NCBI GenBank assembly: GCA_029690005.1 | Contig: CP121458.1 | Location: forward strand, 1,674,001-1,738,000 | Direction of reading: 5' to 3' | DNA length: 64,000 nt | DNA from: Prescottella defluvii | GTDB taxonomy: Bacteria; Actinomycetota; Actinomycetes; Mycobacteriales; Mycobacteriaceae | In this document: piece by piece, positions 18,215-27,592 of the stretch | Layout: each line of letters starts with the position of its first letter | How positions within the stretch are numbered: position 1 is the stretch's first letter | Notes under the pieces: generated by a model | The model's input: only the letters and a program-made list of their open reading frames with translations | Told to the model about the DNA's origin: nothing | The model's database searches: none | Made by a program: the position numbers and the translations under genes

Positions 18215-18673
18215 GTGAGCTACGCAGGAGACATTACGCCGCAGCAAGCCTGGGAGCTGCTGCGCGAGCATCCCGACGCCGTGCTCGTGGACGTGCGGAC
18301 CGACGCGGAATGGCGATACGTCGGTGTGCCCGACACGTCGTCGATCGACCGCCGGACCATGCTCATCGAATGGGTGAGCTACCCCACGGGCGCGCGCAAC
18401 GAGTCCTTCGTCGACCAGCTCGTCGAGGCCGGGATCACCGGTGGCGTCGACTCGGATGGAACTGTCGGCACCGCCGACGGCGAGTCCTCGCGTCCGGTCA
18501 TCTTCCTGCGTCGCTCCGGCCAGCGCTCCATCGGTGCGGCCACGGCCGCCACCGCCGCCGGCATCGGGCCGTCGTACAACGTGCTCGACGGGTTCGAGGG
18601 CGGTCTCGGTGGCGACGGACGCCGCGGTACCTCGGGCTGGCGGGCCGTGGGCCTGCCCTGGACGCAGTCGTGA
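18215..18673 (+). CDS. Rhodanese-like protein lacking the catalytic cysteine
   Basis: A 152-residue single rhodanese domain, homologous to the gene that precedes metZ in mycobacteria (Rv0390). The N-terminal DITPQQAWELLREHP and VLVDVRTDAEW motifs and the C-terminal NVLDGFEGGL and GWRAVGLPW motifs are all present. The active-site loop reads VIFLRRSGQRS, where the family normally has a cysteine at the first R (LCRSG). As written it could not form a persulfide. Its stop overlaps the metZ start by four bases (GTGA), so the two are coupled and a role in sulfur supply or in contact with MetZ is likely. Confidence 0.88.
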   Translation: MSYAGDITPQQAWELLREHPDAVLVDVRTDAEWRYVGVPDTSSIDRRTMLIEWVSYPTGARNESFVDQLVEAGITGGVDSDGTVGTADGESSRPVIFLRRSGQRSIGAATAATAAGIGPSYNVLDGFEGGLGGDGRRGTSGWRAVGLPWTQS

Positions 18674-19893
18674 GCGCCATCCCGCAGGGCGGGTCCTTCC
18701 GCAAGACGCTGCCCGAGTCCGTCCGTCCGGCGACGCTGGGCGTCCGCGGTGGCACGCTGCGTTCCGGATTCGAGGAGACGTCCGAGGCGATCTACCTCAA
18801 CTCGGGTTTCGTGTACGAGTCCGCCGAGGCCGCCGAGCAGGCGTTCACCGGCGAAGTCGACCACTTCGTCTACTCCCGGTACGGCAACCCCACCGTGAAG
18901 ATGTTCGAGGAGCGGCTGCGGCTGCTCGACGGGGCCGAGGGCTGCTACGCGACCGCGTCCGGCATGTCCGCGGTGTTCACCGCGCTCGGCGCGCTGCTCG
19001 GCAAGGGCGACCGCCTGGTGGCCGCGCGCAGCCTGTTCGGCTCGTGCTTCGTGGTGTGCAACGAGATCCTGCCCCGCTGGGGCGTGGAGACCGTGTTCGT
19101 CGACGGTGAGGACCTCGACCAGTGGGAGCAGGCGCTGTCGGTGCCCACCACGGCCGTGTTCTTCGAGACGCCGTCGAATCCGATGCAGACCCTCGTCGAC
19201 GTCCGCAAGGTGTCGGAGATGGCGCACGCGGCCGGCGCGAAGGTGGTGCTCGACAATGTCTTCGCCACCCCGCTGCTGCAGCGCAGCCTCGACCTGGGTG
19301 CCGAGCGTCATCGTGTACTCGGGCACCAAGCACATCGACGGCCAGGGCCGCGTCCTCGGTGGCGCCATCCTGGGCCGAAGGACTACATCGACGGCCCGGT
19401 GCAGCAGCTGATCCGGCACACCGGTCCGGCGCTCAGCCCGTTCAACGCACACACCCTGCTCAAGGGGCTCGAGACGATGCCGCTGCGCGTGCGCCACTCG
19501 GTGGACAGTGCGCTGCGCATCGCGCAGTTCCTCGAGGCCGAGGCGTCGGTGCGCTGGGTCAAGTACCCGTACCTCGAGTCGCACCCGCAGCACGAGCTGG
19601 CGAAGTCGCAGATGAGCGGCGGCGGCACCGTCGTCACGTTCGAGCTCGATTCGGCCGAGGGCGAGGGCAAGAAGCGCGCGTTCGAACTGCTGAACAAGCT
19701 GCGCGTCATCGACATCTCGAACAACCTCGGCGACTCCAAGTCGCTCATCACCCACCCGGCCACCACCACGCACCGCGCGATGGGTCCGGAGGGACGCGCC
19801 GCGATCGGCCTGTCCGACGGCGTCGTGCGCCTGTCGGTCGGCCTGGAGGATCCGGAGGATCTGCTGGAGGACCTGGCGCAGGCGCTGCGCTGA
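18670..19893 (+). CDS. metZ: O-succinylhomoserine sulfhydrylase (paired frameshifts)
   Basis: PLP-dependent Cys/Met-metabolism enzyme that makes homocysteine from O-succinylhomoserine and sulfide. Features are FVYSRYGNPTVKMFEERL, the FFETPSNPMQTLVD block, and a C-terminal NNLGDSKSLITHPATTTH. The segment with the PLP lysine (YSGTKHIDGQGRVLGGAILG) lies in another frame. An extra base near 19303 and a missing base near 19375 bracket about 24 codons, and outside them the frame is intact. This pair looks like sequencing error, since real loss of the catalytic lysine would inactivate the enzyme. GTG start at 18670 overlaps the rhodanese stop. About 407 residues, normal for the family. Confidence 0.92.
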   Translation: MSAIPQGGSFRKTLPESVRPATLGVRGGTLRSGFEETSEAIYLNSGFVYESAEAAEQAFTGEVDHFVYSRYGNPTVKMFEERLRLLDGAEGCYATASGMSAVFTALGALLGKGDRLVAARSLFGSCFVVCNEILPRWGVETVFVDGEDLDQWEQALSVPTTAVFFETPSNPMQTLVDVRKVSEMAHAAGAKVVLDNVFATPLLQRSLDLGAERHRVLGHQAHRRPGPRPRWRHPGPKDYIDGPVQQLIRHTGPALSPFNAHTLLKGLETMPLRVRHSVDSALRIAQFLEAEASVRWVKYPYLESHPQHELAKSQMSGGGTVVTFELDSAEGEGKKRAFELLNKLRVIDISNNLGDSKSLITHPATTTHRAMGPEGRAAIGLSDGVVRLSVGLEDPEDLLEDLAQALR

Positions 19894-19915
19894 CGCTCAC
19901 GGGAGGGGTTGGACC

Positions 19916-21273
19916 ATCGACGTAGCACTGCTGGGCACCGGCAGCGCCGACGGATGGCCCAACCCCTTCTGCGTGTGCGCGTCGTGCCGCACCGCCGCCG
20001 CGCGCGGTGAAATCCGCGGTCAGACGGCCGCGCTCGTGGACGACGTGCTGCTGCTCGACTGCGGACCGGAGGTCCCGCGGGCGGCCGTGCGCGCCGGACG
20101 TCCGCTCGACGCCGTCCGGCACATCCTCTTCACTCACGCCCACCCCGATCACGTGGGTCCGGCGGCCCTGCTGTTCCGCGCGTGGGTGCAGCGCGATCGA
20201 CCGCTCGACGTCGTCGGCCCGCCCGAGACGCTCGATCTGTGCCGCGACTGGGTGGGCCCGGACGACCCGGTGCGGTTCGTCCCCGTTGCGTCCGGTGACC
20301 GGATCACATTGAGCGGTTACACGATTCGTGTACTCGAGGCGGCGCACACCGCGATCCGGGACGGCGACAGCGTGCTGTACGACATCGCCGCGTCCGACGG
20401 CGGCCGCCTGCTGTGGCCACCGACACCGGCCCGCTGCCGTCGTCCACCCTCGACGCCGTCCGCGATGCCCGGTACGACGCGGTGTTCCTCGGAGGAGACG
20501 TTCGGCACCGCACCGATCTCGGTGCGGGACACCATGATCTGACGACCTTTCCGCGCACGCTGGCCACGCTGCGCGACGTCGGCGCCGTCACCGATGGCAC
20601 CGACGTCGTCGCCGTGCACCTGAGTCACTACAACCCGCCGACGTCCGAACTCGCGGAGCGCCTGCGGCCGTGGGGCGCGCGGGTCGTCGACGACGGCGTG
20701 GTCGTGCGGGTCGGGGAGGTGGCGCCGGCTCGGGGGACGTCGTCGCGCACGCTCGTCCTCGGCGGTGCCCGCGCCGGCAAGTCGACGTACGCCGAGTCCC
20801 TGCTGGCCGCCGAACCGCGCGTGACCTACCTCGCGACGGGCGGTGTGCAGGAAGGCGACCCGGAGTGGGCCGAACGGATCGCGCTGCACCGCGCCCGGCG
20901 CCCGTCCGGGTGGACCACCGTCGAGACCACCGACGTCGCGGCGGCGCTCGCGGACGCGCGCGACCCCGTGCTGCTGGACTGCCTCGGCACGTGGCTCACC
21001 GGCCGCCTCGACCACCACCGGGTGTGGACGGGCGGCGACTGGGGCGCGGTCGACGCCGACGTCGCCGACCTGGTCGCGGCGTGGCGGGCGGCGCGCGTAC
21101 CGATCGTCGCGGTGAGCAACGAGGTCGGCAGCGGGGTCGTGCCACCGACTCCGGCGGGCCGCCGCTTCCGCGACCTGCTCGGGCGGGTGAACTCCGCGGT
21201 GGCGGCCGAGTGCGAGTCCGTCGTGCTGGTGGTCGCGGGGGTGCCGACGCCGCTGCGGTCACGGTCGTCCTGA
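19916..21273 (+). CDS. cobU: MBL-fold hydrolase fused to adenosylcobinamide kinase CobU (one frameshift)
   Basis: The N-terminal ~220 residues form a PhnP-like metallo-beta-lactamase domain (LLGTGSADGWPNPFCVC, then the FTHAHPDHVG metal motif and LSHYNPP). The C-terminal ~180 residues are CobU: the P-loop LVLGGARAGKSTYAE, TYLATGG, HRARRP and VSNEVGSGVVP. CobU phosphorylates adenosylcobinamide and transfers GMP in B12 assembly. The frame breaks near 20414, where one G is missing and LLW joins ATDTGPLPSS. The start is uncertain: a GGGAGGGG ribosome site precedes 19909-19916 but no clear ATG or GTG is in frame. No other cobalamin gene is in the window. Confidence 0.85.
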
Positions 21274-21416
21274 TCGCCCACTCCCGCCTCGCTGCGACGG
21301 AATCCCGCGCGCACCCGCAAGGAATGGGAGCTGAGGCCGATTCCCCGCACGCCGGGATCGCGCGGCCTAGCCTTGCAGTCAGGACCGCTGCGGGGCGCGC
21401 CCGAATCGAGGTGTTC

Positions 21417-22558
21417 ATGACATCTGTACAGGGTCAGTGTGATTCGGCGTTCGACGGTGTTCGTCAGGTGTTCGAGGAGAGCTTCGAGGACGGGCAGAAC
21501 CTGGGCGCGGCGGTGGCGGTGTTCGCCGACGGCCGGCCGGTCGTGGACCTGTGGGGCGGAGTCGCCGACCGGAAGACCCGCAGGGAATGGGCATGGGACA
21601 CCCCGTGCGTGGTGTTCTCGTGCACCAAGGCCGTGACGACGGCGTCGGCGCTGCTGCTCGCCGAACGCGGCTACGTCACGCTCGACGAGCCCGTGGCCTC
21701 GTGGTGGCCGGAGTTCGCCCAGAACGGCAAGGCCGACGTCACCGTCGAGCACCTGCTCACGCACCAGGCCGGACTGCCGGCGTTCGACGGCCAGGTTTCG
21801 GTGGCACAGGCGGCCGATCCGGTCGCGATGGCGGAACGACTCGCCCGTCAGGCGCCGGAGTGGGAACCTGGGACCGCGCACGGGTATCACGCGCTCACGT
21901 TCGGCTGGCTGGTCGGCGAGCTGGTGCGGCGTCACACCGGGATGACGGTGGGGAAGTTCGCGCGCCAGGAGTTCGGCTCGGACCTGTGGATCGGGGCACC
22001 GTCCGGGACGATCGCGCGGGCGGCGCGGATCACCGTCCCGCGGCGGGAGAGCCGGCGTCGCCGCTCACCGACATCGCGACCCAGACCCGCATCGGCGCCG
22101 CGTACGCGCAGGCGGGCTCGCTGATCTTCCGCGCGACCGCCAATCCGGCTGCGTCGTACAACGATCCGGCGCTCCTCGGCGGCGGCTGGCCGGCCGCGGG
22201 CATGGTGACGACCGCCCGCGCACTGGCACTGTTCTATCGGGACCTGGTGCACGGGGTGACGCTGAGCGCCGCGACCCTGCGGAACGCGCTGCGCGAACGC
22301 GGTCGGGGGCGGGACCGGGTGCTGCTGACCGACAGCGCCTACGGCCTCGGATTCATGCTCCCCGCACAGAGTTTCGAGCTACCCGAGGTGGCCCGGGCGA
22401 CCGCGTTCGGGCATCCGGGTGCGGGCGGGGCCGTGGGGTTGGGCGACCTCGAGCACGGGCTCGCGTTCGCGTTCGTCCCGAACCTCAAGCGCGACTACTT
22501 CGCCGGTGACCGCCGCGCCCATAGCCTGATCGAGGCCGCGTACGCGGCGATCGGGTGA
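21417..22558 (+). CDS. Serine beta-lactamase-like esterase (one frameshift)
   Basis: Class C beta-lactamase fold of about 380 residues, as in EstB and mycobacterial LipE/LipL hydrolases. The SxxK motif is CVVFSCTKAVTT near residue 68. The tyrosine motif is in AHGYHALTFGWLVGEL. The third motif is the C-terminal FGHPGAGGAVGLGD. The frame breaks near 22045, where one C is missing (ITVP joined to AAGEPASPLTD). No signal peptide, so probably a cytoplasmic esterase rather than a true beta-lactamase. It faces the HAD hydrolase gene, with only 11 bases between the two stops. Confidence 0.87.
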
Positions 22559-22569
22559 AACGACCTGTT

Positions 22570-23385
22570 TCAGAACGGGTTCGCGGTCCGGCCCACCAGG
22601 TCGGCCACCGACTCGAGCACCAGCGTCGGCCGGTAGGGGAACGTCTCGACGGTCTCGCGGGTGGAGATGCCGCTGAGCACCAGGATGGTCTGCAGGCCGG
22701 CCTCGAGCCCCGACACGACGTCGGTGTCCATCCGGTCGCCGATCATCAGCGTGTTCTCCGAGTGCGCCCCGATGGCGCGCAGCGCCGACCGCATCATCAG
22801 CGGGTTCGGTTTGCCCACGTAGTACGGTTCGCGGCCGGTGGCGCGGGTAATGAGCGCGGCAACCGAACCCGTGGCCGGCAGCGACCCCTCGCGGGACGGT
22901 CCCGTCGCGTCCGGGTTGGTGGCGATGAAGCGGGCGCCGCGCTCGACCAGGCGGATCGCCGTGGTGATCGCCTCGAACGAGTAGGTGCGGGTCTCACCCA
23001 GCACGACGTAGTCGGGATCGTTGTCGGTGAGGACGTAGCCGATCTCGTGCAGCGCCGTCGTCAGACCGGATTCGCCCACCACGTAAGCGCTTCCACCGGG
23101 GCGCTGGTTCTTCAGGAAGGTCGCGGTGGCGAGCGCCGACGTCCAGATCGACTCCTCGGGGATGTCGAGACCGCTGCGCAGCAATCGGGCGCGCAGGTCG
23201 CGCGGGGTGCGGATGGAGTTGTTGGTCAACACGATGAAGGGGGTCCCGGCCTGCTGCAGTTCGGCCAGGAAGTCATCGGCGCCGGGAATGATGTGTTCCT
23301 CGTGGACCAGCACCCCGTCCATGTCCATGAGATAGGTCCAACCGGGGTTCCGCTCGTCGGTGCTCACGACACCAGTATCCGTCAT
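22570..23385 (-). CDS. HAD-IIA family hydrolase, NagD-like
   Basis: A 271-residue HAD phosphatase. Motif I is YLMDMDGVLVHE with the nucleophile Asp, motif II is IVLTNNS, motif III includes YYVGKPNP, and motif IV is MIGDRMDTDVVSGLEAG. Between motifs II and III lies the HAD-IIA C2 cap. NagD-like enzymes dephosphorylate nucleotides and sugar phosphates; the substrate here is not known. ATG at 23385 overlaps the mycolyltransferase stop by four bases (ATGA). Both genes thus form one transcript, an unusual pairing of a secreted and a cytoplasmic enzyme. Confidence 0.9.
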   Translation of the reverse strand: MTDTGVVSTDERNPGWTYLMDMDGVLVHEEHIIPGADDFLAELQQAGTPFIVLTNNSIRTPRDLRARLLRSGLDIPEESIWTSALATATFLKNQRPGGSAYVVGESGLTTALHEIGYVLTDNDPDYVVLGETRTYSFEAITTAIRLVERGARFIATNPDATGPSREGSLPATGSVAALITRATGREPYYVGKPNPLMMRSALRAIGAHSENTLMIGDRMDTDVVSGLEAGLQTILVLSGISTRETVETFPYRPTLVLESVADLVGRTANPF

Positions 23386-24380
23386 GCCCCGATCGCCGGC
23401 CCGATCACCGCCCACGAGTCCTGCATCTCGGCCTCGAACAGGCCCCACGAGTGGCTGCCCTGATTGCGATAGACGACCGTGGCGGGGATCCCGAGCGAGC
23501 GCAGTCGCGCGTCCATCACCGCGGTGCAGCCCTGCGTGATCGCCTCCACCACTCCGCCGCCGATCGCCTGCGGGATGGTCAGCAGCGGGTTGTGGTCGTC
23601 GATCGGTCCGGGCACACCGGACGCAGCGGACAGGTACAACGCCTTGCCGCGCAACCGTTCCGCCTGCACGACGGGGTCGTGCTGGACCCGCAGCGGACCA
23701 CCGCTCGGACCCCACATGTTGGCCGCGTTGCCCCCGCCGCGCAGTTCGACCATCGATCGGACCATGGCCTGACCGTTGGGGTCGCTCGTCTGCGCGCACC
23801 CGCTGTACGAGCCGACGGCGCGGTAGACGTCGGGCGCCTGGATCGCGAGGTCGAGCACCGGCCCGGCTCCCATCGACACACCGCCGATCGCGTTGACGCC
23901 GGTGGTCCCGAACTGCCGGTCGATCACGGGCGGCAGCTCGCGCGTGAGGAACGTCTGCCACTTGTTGCGGCCCAGCACGGGATCGTCGGAGACCCAGTCG
24001 GTGTACATCGAGAACTTGCCGCCCACCGGCAGCACCACGTTGACGTGCTTGTCCGCGAAGAACTGCGCGACTTTCGTGTTGTTGAACCACGAGATGCCGT
24101 CCTCGCCGCCACCGATCCCGGTCAGCAGGTAGAACGTGGGCGCGGGACCCCCGCCGACGGGGTGGATGACGTCACTCGTGACCACCCGATCCATCGACGG
24201 CGAGTACACCGATATCCGTGTCACGCGGTCGCTCACCTGGACGATGCCCGCGACGCTCGACGGTGCGGCGTGCGCGGTGAGCGCCGTACCGACCAGCGAG
24301 GCCACCGTCATCCCGACGAGGACGAGTGAACGGAGGATCCGGCGTGCCGTCGCACCGACCGTCGTTCCGGAGCTTCTCAT
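23382..24380 (-). CDS. Mycolyltransferase, antigen-85-like secreted esterase
   Basis: A 332-residue exported alpha/beta hydrolase. The signal peptide has RR at residues 13-14, a hydrophobic core (LVLVGMTVASLVGTALT) and an AHA cleavage site near residue 38. The nucleophile serine sits in GGVSMGAG, the catalytic histidine in NQGSHSWGLF, and FYLLTGIGGGEDGISWF forms the oxyanion region. Such enzymes move mycolic acids from trehalose monomycolate to arabinogalactan or to a second trehalose, which places the organism among mycolate producers. GGAGG lies just upstream of ATG 24380. Intact frame. Confidence 0.9.
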   Translation of the reverse strand: MRSSGTTVGATARRILRSLVLVGMTVASLVGTALTAHAAPSSVAGIVQVSDRVTRISVYSPSMDRVVTSDVIHPVGGGPAPTFYLLTGIGGGEDGISWFNNTKVAQFFADKHVNVVLPVGGKFSMYTDWVSDDPVLGRNKWQTFLTRELPPVIDRQFGTTGVNAIGGVSMGAGPVLDLAIQAPDVYRAVGSYSGCAQTSDPNGQAMVRSMVELRGGGNAANMWGPSGGPLRVQHDPVVQAERLRGKALYLSAASGVPGPIDDHNPLLTIPQAIGGGVVEAITQGCTAVMDARLRSLGIPATVVYRNQGSHSWGLFEAEMQDSWAVIGPAIGA

Positions 24381-24530
24381 CGCGCACCTCCGGCCGAGTT
24401 GGCCTGAATTGCTTTCCGGCTGAATGAAGCTCAGCACAGCATATCCGCGGGACGCCGGGCGGGGGAGCGGATCGCGGACGCGCCGGGCCCGCGTGTCGAC
24501 AATCCCGCCGGTTGAGTCTTGGATGTCTGT

Positions 24531-25286
24531 ATGGATGTCGATCGAATCCCGGATCCGGTCCGCGTGATGGCCGGATTCGTCGCGGTGCTCGGCGACGGCG
24601 CGCGGCGGGCGGCGACCACGACGCTGGACGTGGCGTCGCGCTTGCCCGTTGTCGGGCCCGGCCTCGCAGCGCTGGATGCGCGCGGTGCCGAGACCCTGAA
24701 GGTGGCGGACGCCGTCACCGATCGGCTGCTGCGACTGGTCCTTCGCCGAGTGGTGGCGGCCGCGTTGGCGGAGGTGGACATCACGACCGTGGTGCGCGAT
24801 CACGTCGACCTCGACGCGATTGCCGAGGGCATCGACGTCGAGCGGATCGTCGACCGGGTGGACATCGAGCACATCGTGGATCGGGTCGACGTCGACGCGA
24901 TTGCGGCACGGGTGGACATCGCGCCGATCCTCGATCGCGTGGACGTGAACGACGTCGCCGGCCGGGTGGACGTCGAGCGGATCGTCGACCGCGTCGACGT
25001 CGATGCGATTGCGGCACGGGTGGACATCGGGCGAATCGTGGATCGCGTCGACATCGACGCGATCGCCGCAAAGGTGGACGTGGACGCGGTGATCGAACGG
25101 ATCGACCTGGTCGGGCTGTCCAACGAGGTCATCGACGGCGTCGACCTGCCGCGGATCATCCGCGAATCGACGAGTTCGATGTCGACCGAGGCGGTGCGCG
25201 GTGCGCGGACGCAGGGCATGGCAGCCGACGACGCCGTCGCGGGCTTCGTCGGACGGCTGTTCGGCCGCGAAAGCGGTGACTCGTGA
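24531..25286 (+). CDS. Nonapeptide-repeat protein of unknown function
   Basis: A 251-residue protein. The first ~90 residues contain amphipathic helices (VRVMAGFVAVLGDGARRAA). Residues about 95-205 hold some twelve tandem 9-residue units of the form D-V/I-x-x-I-V-x-R-V, for example DVERIVDRV and DVDAIAARV. The period is strict and mirrored as a degenerate 27-base DNA repeat at 24800-25120. The protein ends with a polar tail (FVGRLFGRESGDS). ATG at 24531 is chosen; an in-frame TTG at 24519 would add four residues. It overlaps the RDD gene by four bases, so the two proteins probably work together at the membrane. Not recognised beyond that. Confidence 0.85.
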   Translation: MDVDRIPDPVRVMAGFVAVLGDGARRAATTTLDVASRLPVVGPGLAALDARGAETLKVADAVTDRLLRLVLRRVVAAALAEVDITTVVRDHVDLDAIAEGIDVERIVDRVDIEHIVDRVDVDAIAARVDIAPILDRVDVNDVAGRVDVERIVDRVDVDAIAARVDIGRIVDRVDIDAIAAKVDVDAVIERIDLVGLSNEVIDGVDLPRIIRESTSSMSTEAVRGARTQGMAADDAVAGFVGRLFGRESGDS

Positions 25287-25783
25287 CCGATGTTCGGCAG
25301 TCGGCGCCGCCTCACCGCCCCGCCGGCATCGTCACCCGCAGTCTCGCGGCCCTCATCGACATCGGTGTCGTGCTCTTCCTGATGGGCGTGATCTACGCGG
25401 CTCTCGTCTTCGCCCGGTTGTTGTTCTCGCCGCAGGAGTTTCGATTCCCGCACACGCAGCTTCTGCTGTCGATCACCACCTTCCTCGGGCTGTCGGTGCT
25501 CTACCTGACGGTGTGCTGGGCAACCAGTGGGCGGACGGTCGGCGCGGTCGCGATGGGTCTGCGTCTGGTCAGTCGTAACGGCCGACTGGTCCGGCTGCCG
25601 CGGTGCGCGCTCCGTGCGGTGCTGTGTGTGCTCTTCGGATTCGGGCTGTTCTGGGCCGCCGTCGATGTGCGCCGCAGATCCCTCCAGGACATCCTGCTGC
25701 GTACGTCCGTCGTCTACGACTGGACACCCGCCCCGGATCTCGTCGAACACGATCTCGCGCACCCCACCGACCACGACCGGTGA
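25283..25783 (+). CDS. RDD family membrane protein
   Basis: A 166-residue RDD-domain protein with three or four hydrophobic helices: residues 23-45 (ALIDIGVVLFLMGVIYAALV), 60-80 (LLLSITTFLGLSVLYLTVCW) and 105-125. The family arginine-aspartate signature appears as TRSLAALID near the N-terminus, and WATSGRTVGAVAMGLRLV is the typical central loop. RDD proteins are poorly understood; some have been proposed as transporters. The GTG start overlaps the preceding stop (GTGA). The pairing with the nonapeptide-repeat protein suggests a membrane-associated partnership. Confidence 0.85.
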   Translation: MTDVRQSAPPHRPAGIVTRSLAALIDIGVVLFLMGVIYAALVFARLLFSPQEFRFPHTQLLLSITTFLGLSVLYLTVCWATSGRTVGAVAMGLRLVSRNGRLVRLPRCALRAVLCVLFGFGLFWAAVDVRRRSLQDILLRTSVVYDWTPAPDLVEHDLAHPTDHDR

Positions 25784-25857
25784 GAGGGGGCTGTAGCCCG
25801 AGAGTGACGCGGGGCATACTCGAAGCCAATCGAATCGGGTAGACGATCGGAGAACCG

Positions 25858-26871
25858 GTGGTACAGGGACTGAAGTTGGGTTTGAAGGCGTCCGCGGAGC
25901 AGTTCGGCCCGCGCGACCTCGTCGAGCTGGGTGTGATGGCCGAGGAGCACGGCCTCGACAGCGTCACCGTCAGCGACCACTTCCAACCGTGGCGGCACAA
26001 CGGCGGCCATGCGCCGTTCTCGATCGCGTGGATGACGGCGGTCGGTGAGCGCACGCAGCGTCTGCAGCTGGGCACGTCGGTGATGACCCCGACGTTCCGC
26101 TACAACCCGGCGGTGGTGGCGCAGGCGTTCGCGACGATGGGCTGCCTGTACCCGGGGCGCGTGATGCTCGGTGTCGGCACCGGCGAGGCGCTCAACGAGA
26201 TCGCCACCGGTTTCAAGGGCGAGTGGCCGGAGTTCAAGGAGCGGTTCGCGCGTCTGCGTGAGTCGGTGCAGTTGATGCGCGACCTGTGGACCGGCGACCG
26301 CGTGGACTTCGAGGGCGAGTACTACAGCACCAAGGGTGCGTCGATCTACGACGTCCCCGAGGGCGGCATCCCGGTCTACATCGCGGCCGGTGGTCCCGTC
26401 GTCGCTCGCTACGCGGGCCGCGCGGGCGAGGGTTTCATCTGCACGTCCGGTAAGGGCATGGACCTGTACACCGAGAAGCTGATCCCGGCGGTGAAGGAGG
26501 GTGCCGAGAAGGCGGCCCGCAACTTCGCGGACATCGACCGGATGATCGAGATCAAGATCTCGTACGACACCGATCCCGAGGCCGCGCTGGAGAACACCCG
26601 GTTCTGGGCGCCGCTGTCGCTCACACCCGAGCAGAAGCACAGCATCGAGGACCCGATCGAGATGGAGGCCGCGGCGGACGCGTTGCCGATCGAGCAGGTC
26701 GCCAAGCGGTGGATCGTCTCCTCGGATCCCGACGAGGCCGTCGCGATGATCAAGCCGTACCTCGACGCGGGCCTCAACCACCTGGTGTTCCACGCGCCGG
26801 GTCACGACCAGAAACGGTTCCTCGACCTGTTCGAGCGCGACCTCGCACCGCGTCTGCGCGCGCTGGCCTGA
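25858..26871 (+). CDS. fgd: F420-dependent glucose-6-phosphate dehydrogenase
   Basis: A 337-residue luciferase-like enzyme oxidising glucose-6-phosphate with coenzyme F420, the main source of reduced F420 in mycolata. Cofactor and substrate motifs match Fgd1: [18 protein letters not shown] with the catalytic His and Trp, [29 protein letters not shown] with the proton-relay Glu, and [19 protein letters not shown]. The GTG at 25858 has only a weak upstream site. As in M. tuberculosis, pta and ackA follow, here after a SUFU-domain gene and a Ddn-like gene. The Ddn-like neighbour is a plausible consumer of F420H2. Confidence 0.96.
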   Translation: MVQGLKLGLKASAEQFGPRDLVELGVMAEEHGLDSVTVSDHFQPWRHNGGHAPFSIAWMTAVGERTQRLQLGTSVMTPTFRYNPAVVAQAFATMGCLYPGRVMLGVGTGEALNEIATGFKGEWPEFKERFARLRESVQLMRDLWTGDRVDFEGEYYSTKGASIYDVPEGGIPVYIAAGGPVVARYAGRAGEGFICTSGKGMDLYTEKLIPAVKEGAEKAARNFADIDRMIEIKISYDTDPEAALENTRFWAPLSLTPEQKHSIEDPIEMEAAADALPIEQVAKRWIVSSDPDEAVAMIKPYLDAGLNHLVFHAPGHDQKRFLDLFERDLAPRLRALA

Positions 26872-26909
26872 TGCCGGTTCGCCCGGAACCTCCAACTAGG
26901 CTCGTTCCC

Positions 26910-27512
26910 ATGGAAGCCAGCGAGGAAGTCCGGGCCGCGGCACGCCGAATCGGTGACGTATTCGGCGTGCCGCCGCAGGTGTTGCGGTTCCGGGCGCCGG
27001 TCGATGCGGACGACGACGGCGAGGAGCCGCACGAGGTGTCGATCGCGGTCGGCGACGGGTGCCCCGGCCCGGGCTACGCGTCCTACGCGACACTGGACAT
27101 GGCTCGGTTCCCGACCAACGTCACCACCGACGACGGCCGTCCGATTCGCACCGAGCTGATCACCGTCGGCCGCGCCGGCTACCGCCTTCTCTCCGACGTC
27201 CTCGCCCAGTGCGCGTTCCAGGTCGCGGCCGGGTCCCTGCACGTCACCCCGAACACCATCGTTCCCAACGCTGTTCATGCAGCCGATCCGGGCCGTTCCA
27301 CCCGGCACGTGCTGCTGGTCGTCCCGTTCATCTGGTCGGCGCTCGAGATCCTCGTCGAACGGGACGAGGACGTGACCACCTGGCTGCAGGCGGTGCCGAT
27401 CACGGACTCCGAGTTGCAGTTCGCTTCCCGGTTCGGGACCGACGAACTGTTCACCCGACTCGAATCGGCGGGCGCCGACGTGTCCGACATCGATCGCGCC
27501 TCGGTGGTCTGA
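26910..27512 (+). CDS. Suppressor-of-fused (SUFU) domain protein
   Basis: A 200-residue soluble protein with the SUFU-domain pattern: VSIAVGDGCPGPGYASYATL followed by RTELITVGRAGYRLLSDVL, then VPFIWSALEIL in the C-terminal half. In bacteria this domain appears in stand-alone proteins of unknown function, sometimes linked to immunity or toxin neighbourhoods; nothing here suggests a toxin. ATG at 26910 starts a clean frame. The gene ends 11 bases before the third copy of the dispersed palindrome and faces the Ddn-like gene convergently. Confidence 0.82.
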   Translation: MEASEEVRAAARRIGDVFGVPPQVLRFRAPVDADDDGEEPHEVSIAVGDGCPGPGYASYATLDMARFPTNVTTDDGRPIRTELITVGRAGYRLLSDVLAQCAFQVAAGSLHVTPNTIVPNAVHAADPGRSTRHVLLVVPFIWSALEILVERDEDVTTWLQAVPITDSELQFASRFGTDELFTRLESAGADVSDIDRASVV

Positions 27513-27523
27513 TCCCCGGTGAC

Positions 27524-27574
27524 GGCCGAATGCCACATACGTCCAGTCCAACTGAACGTGTGTGACATTCGGCC
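27524..27574. repeat. Dispersed convergent-junction palindrome, copy 3
   Basis: Arms of about 19 bases start GGCCGAATGCC and end GACATTCGGCC, with inner CCAGTCCAACTGA as in copy 1. Two positions deviate from perfect pairing, and each is a G-U pair on one strand. It lies between the stop of the SUFU gene and the stop of the convergent Ddn-like gene. Confidence 0.85.
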
Positions 27575-27592
27575 AATGCTGGCTGAGACCGC

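Noticed and set aside
21417..22558. A true beta-lactamase
   Set aside because: It lacks a signal peptide and has the motif spacing of EstB/LipE-type esterases.
24800..25120. Possible CRISPR array or tandem DNA repeat
   Set aside because: The 27-base period follows a 9-residue protein repeat, units are degenerate at third positions, and there are no unique spacers.
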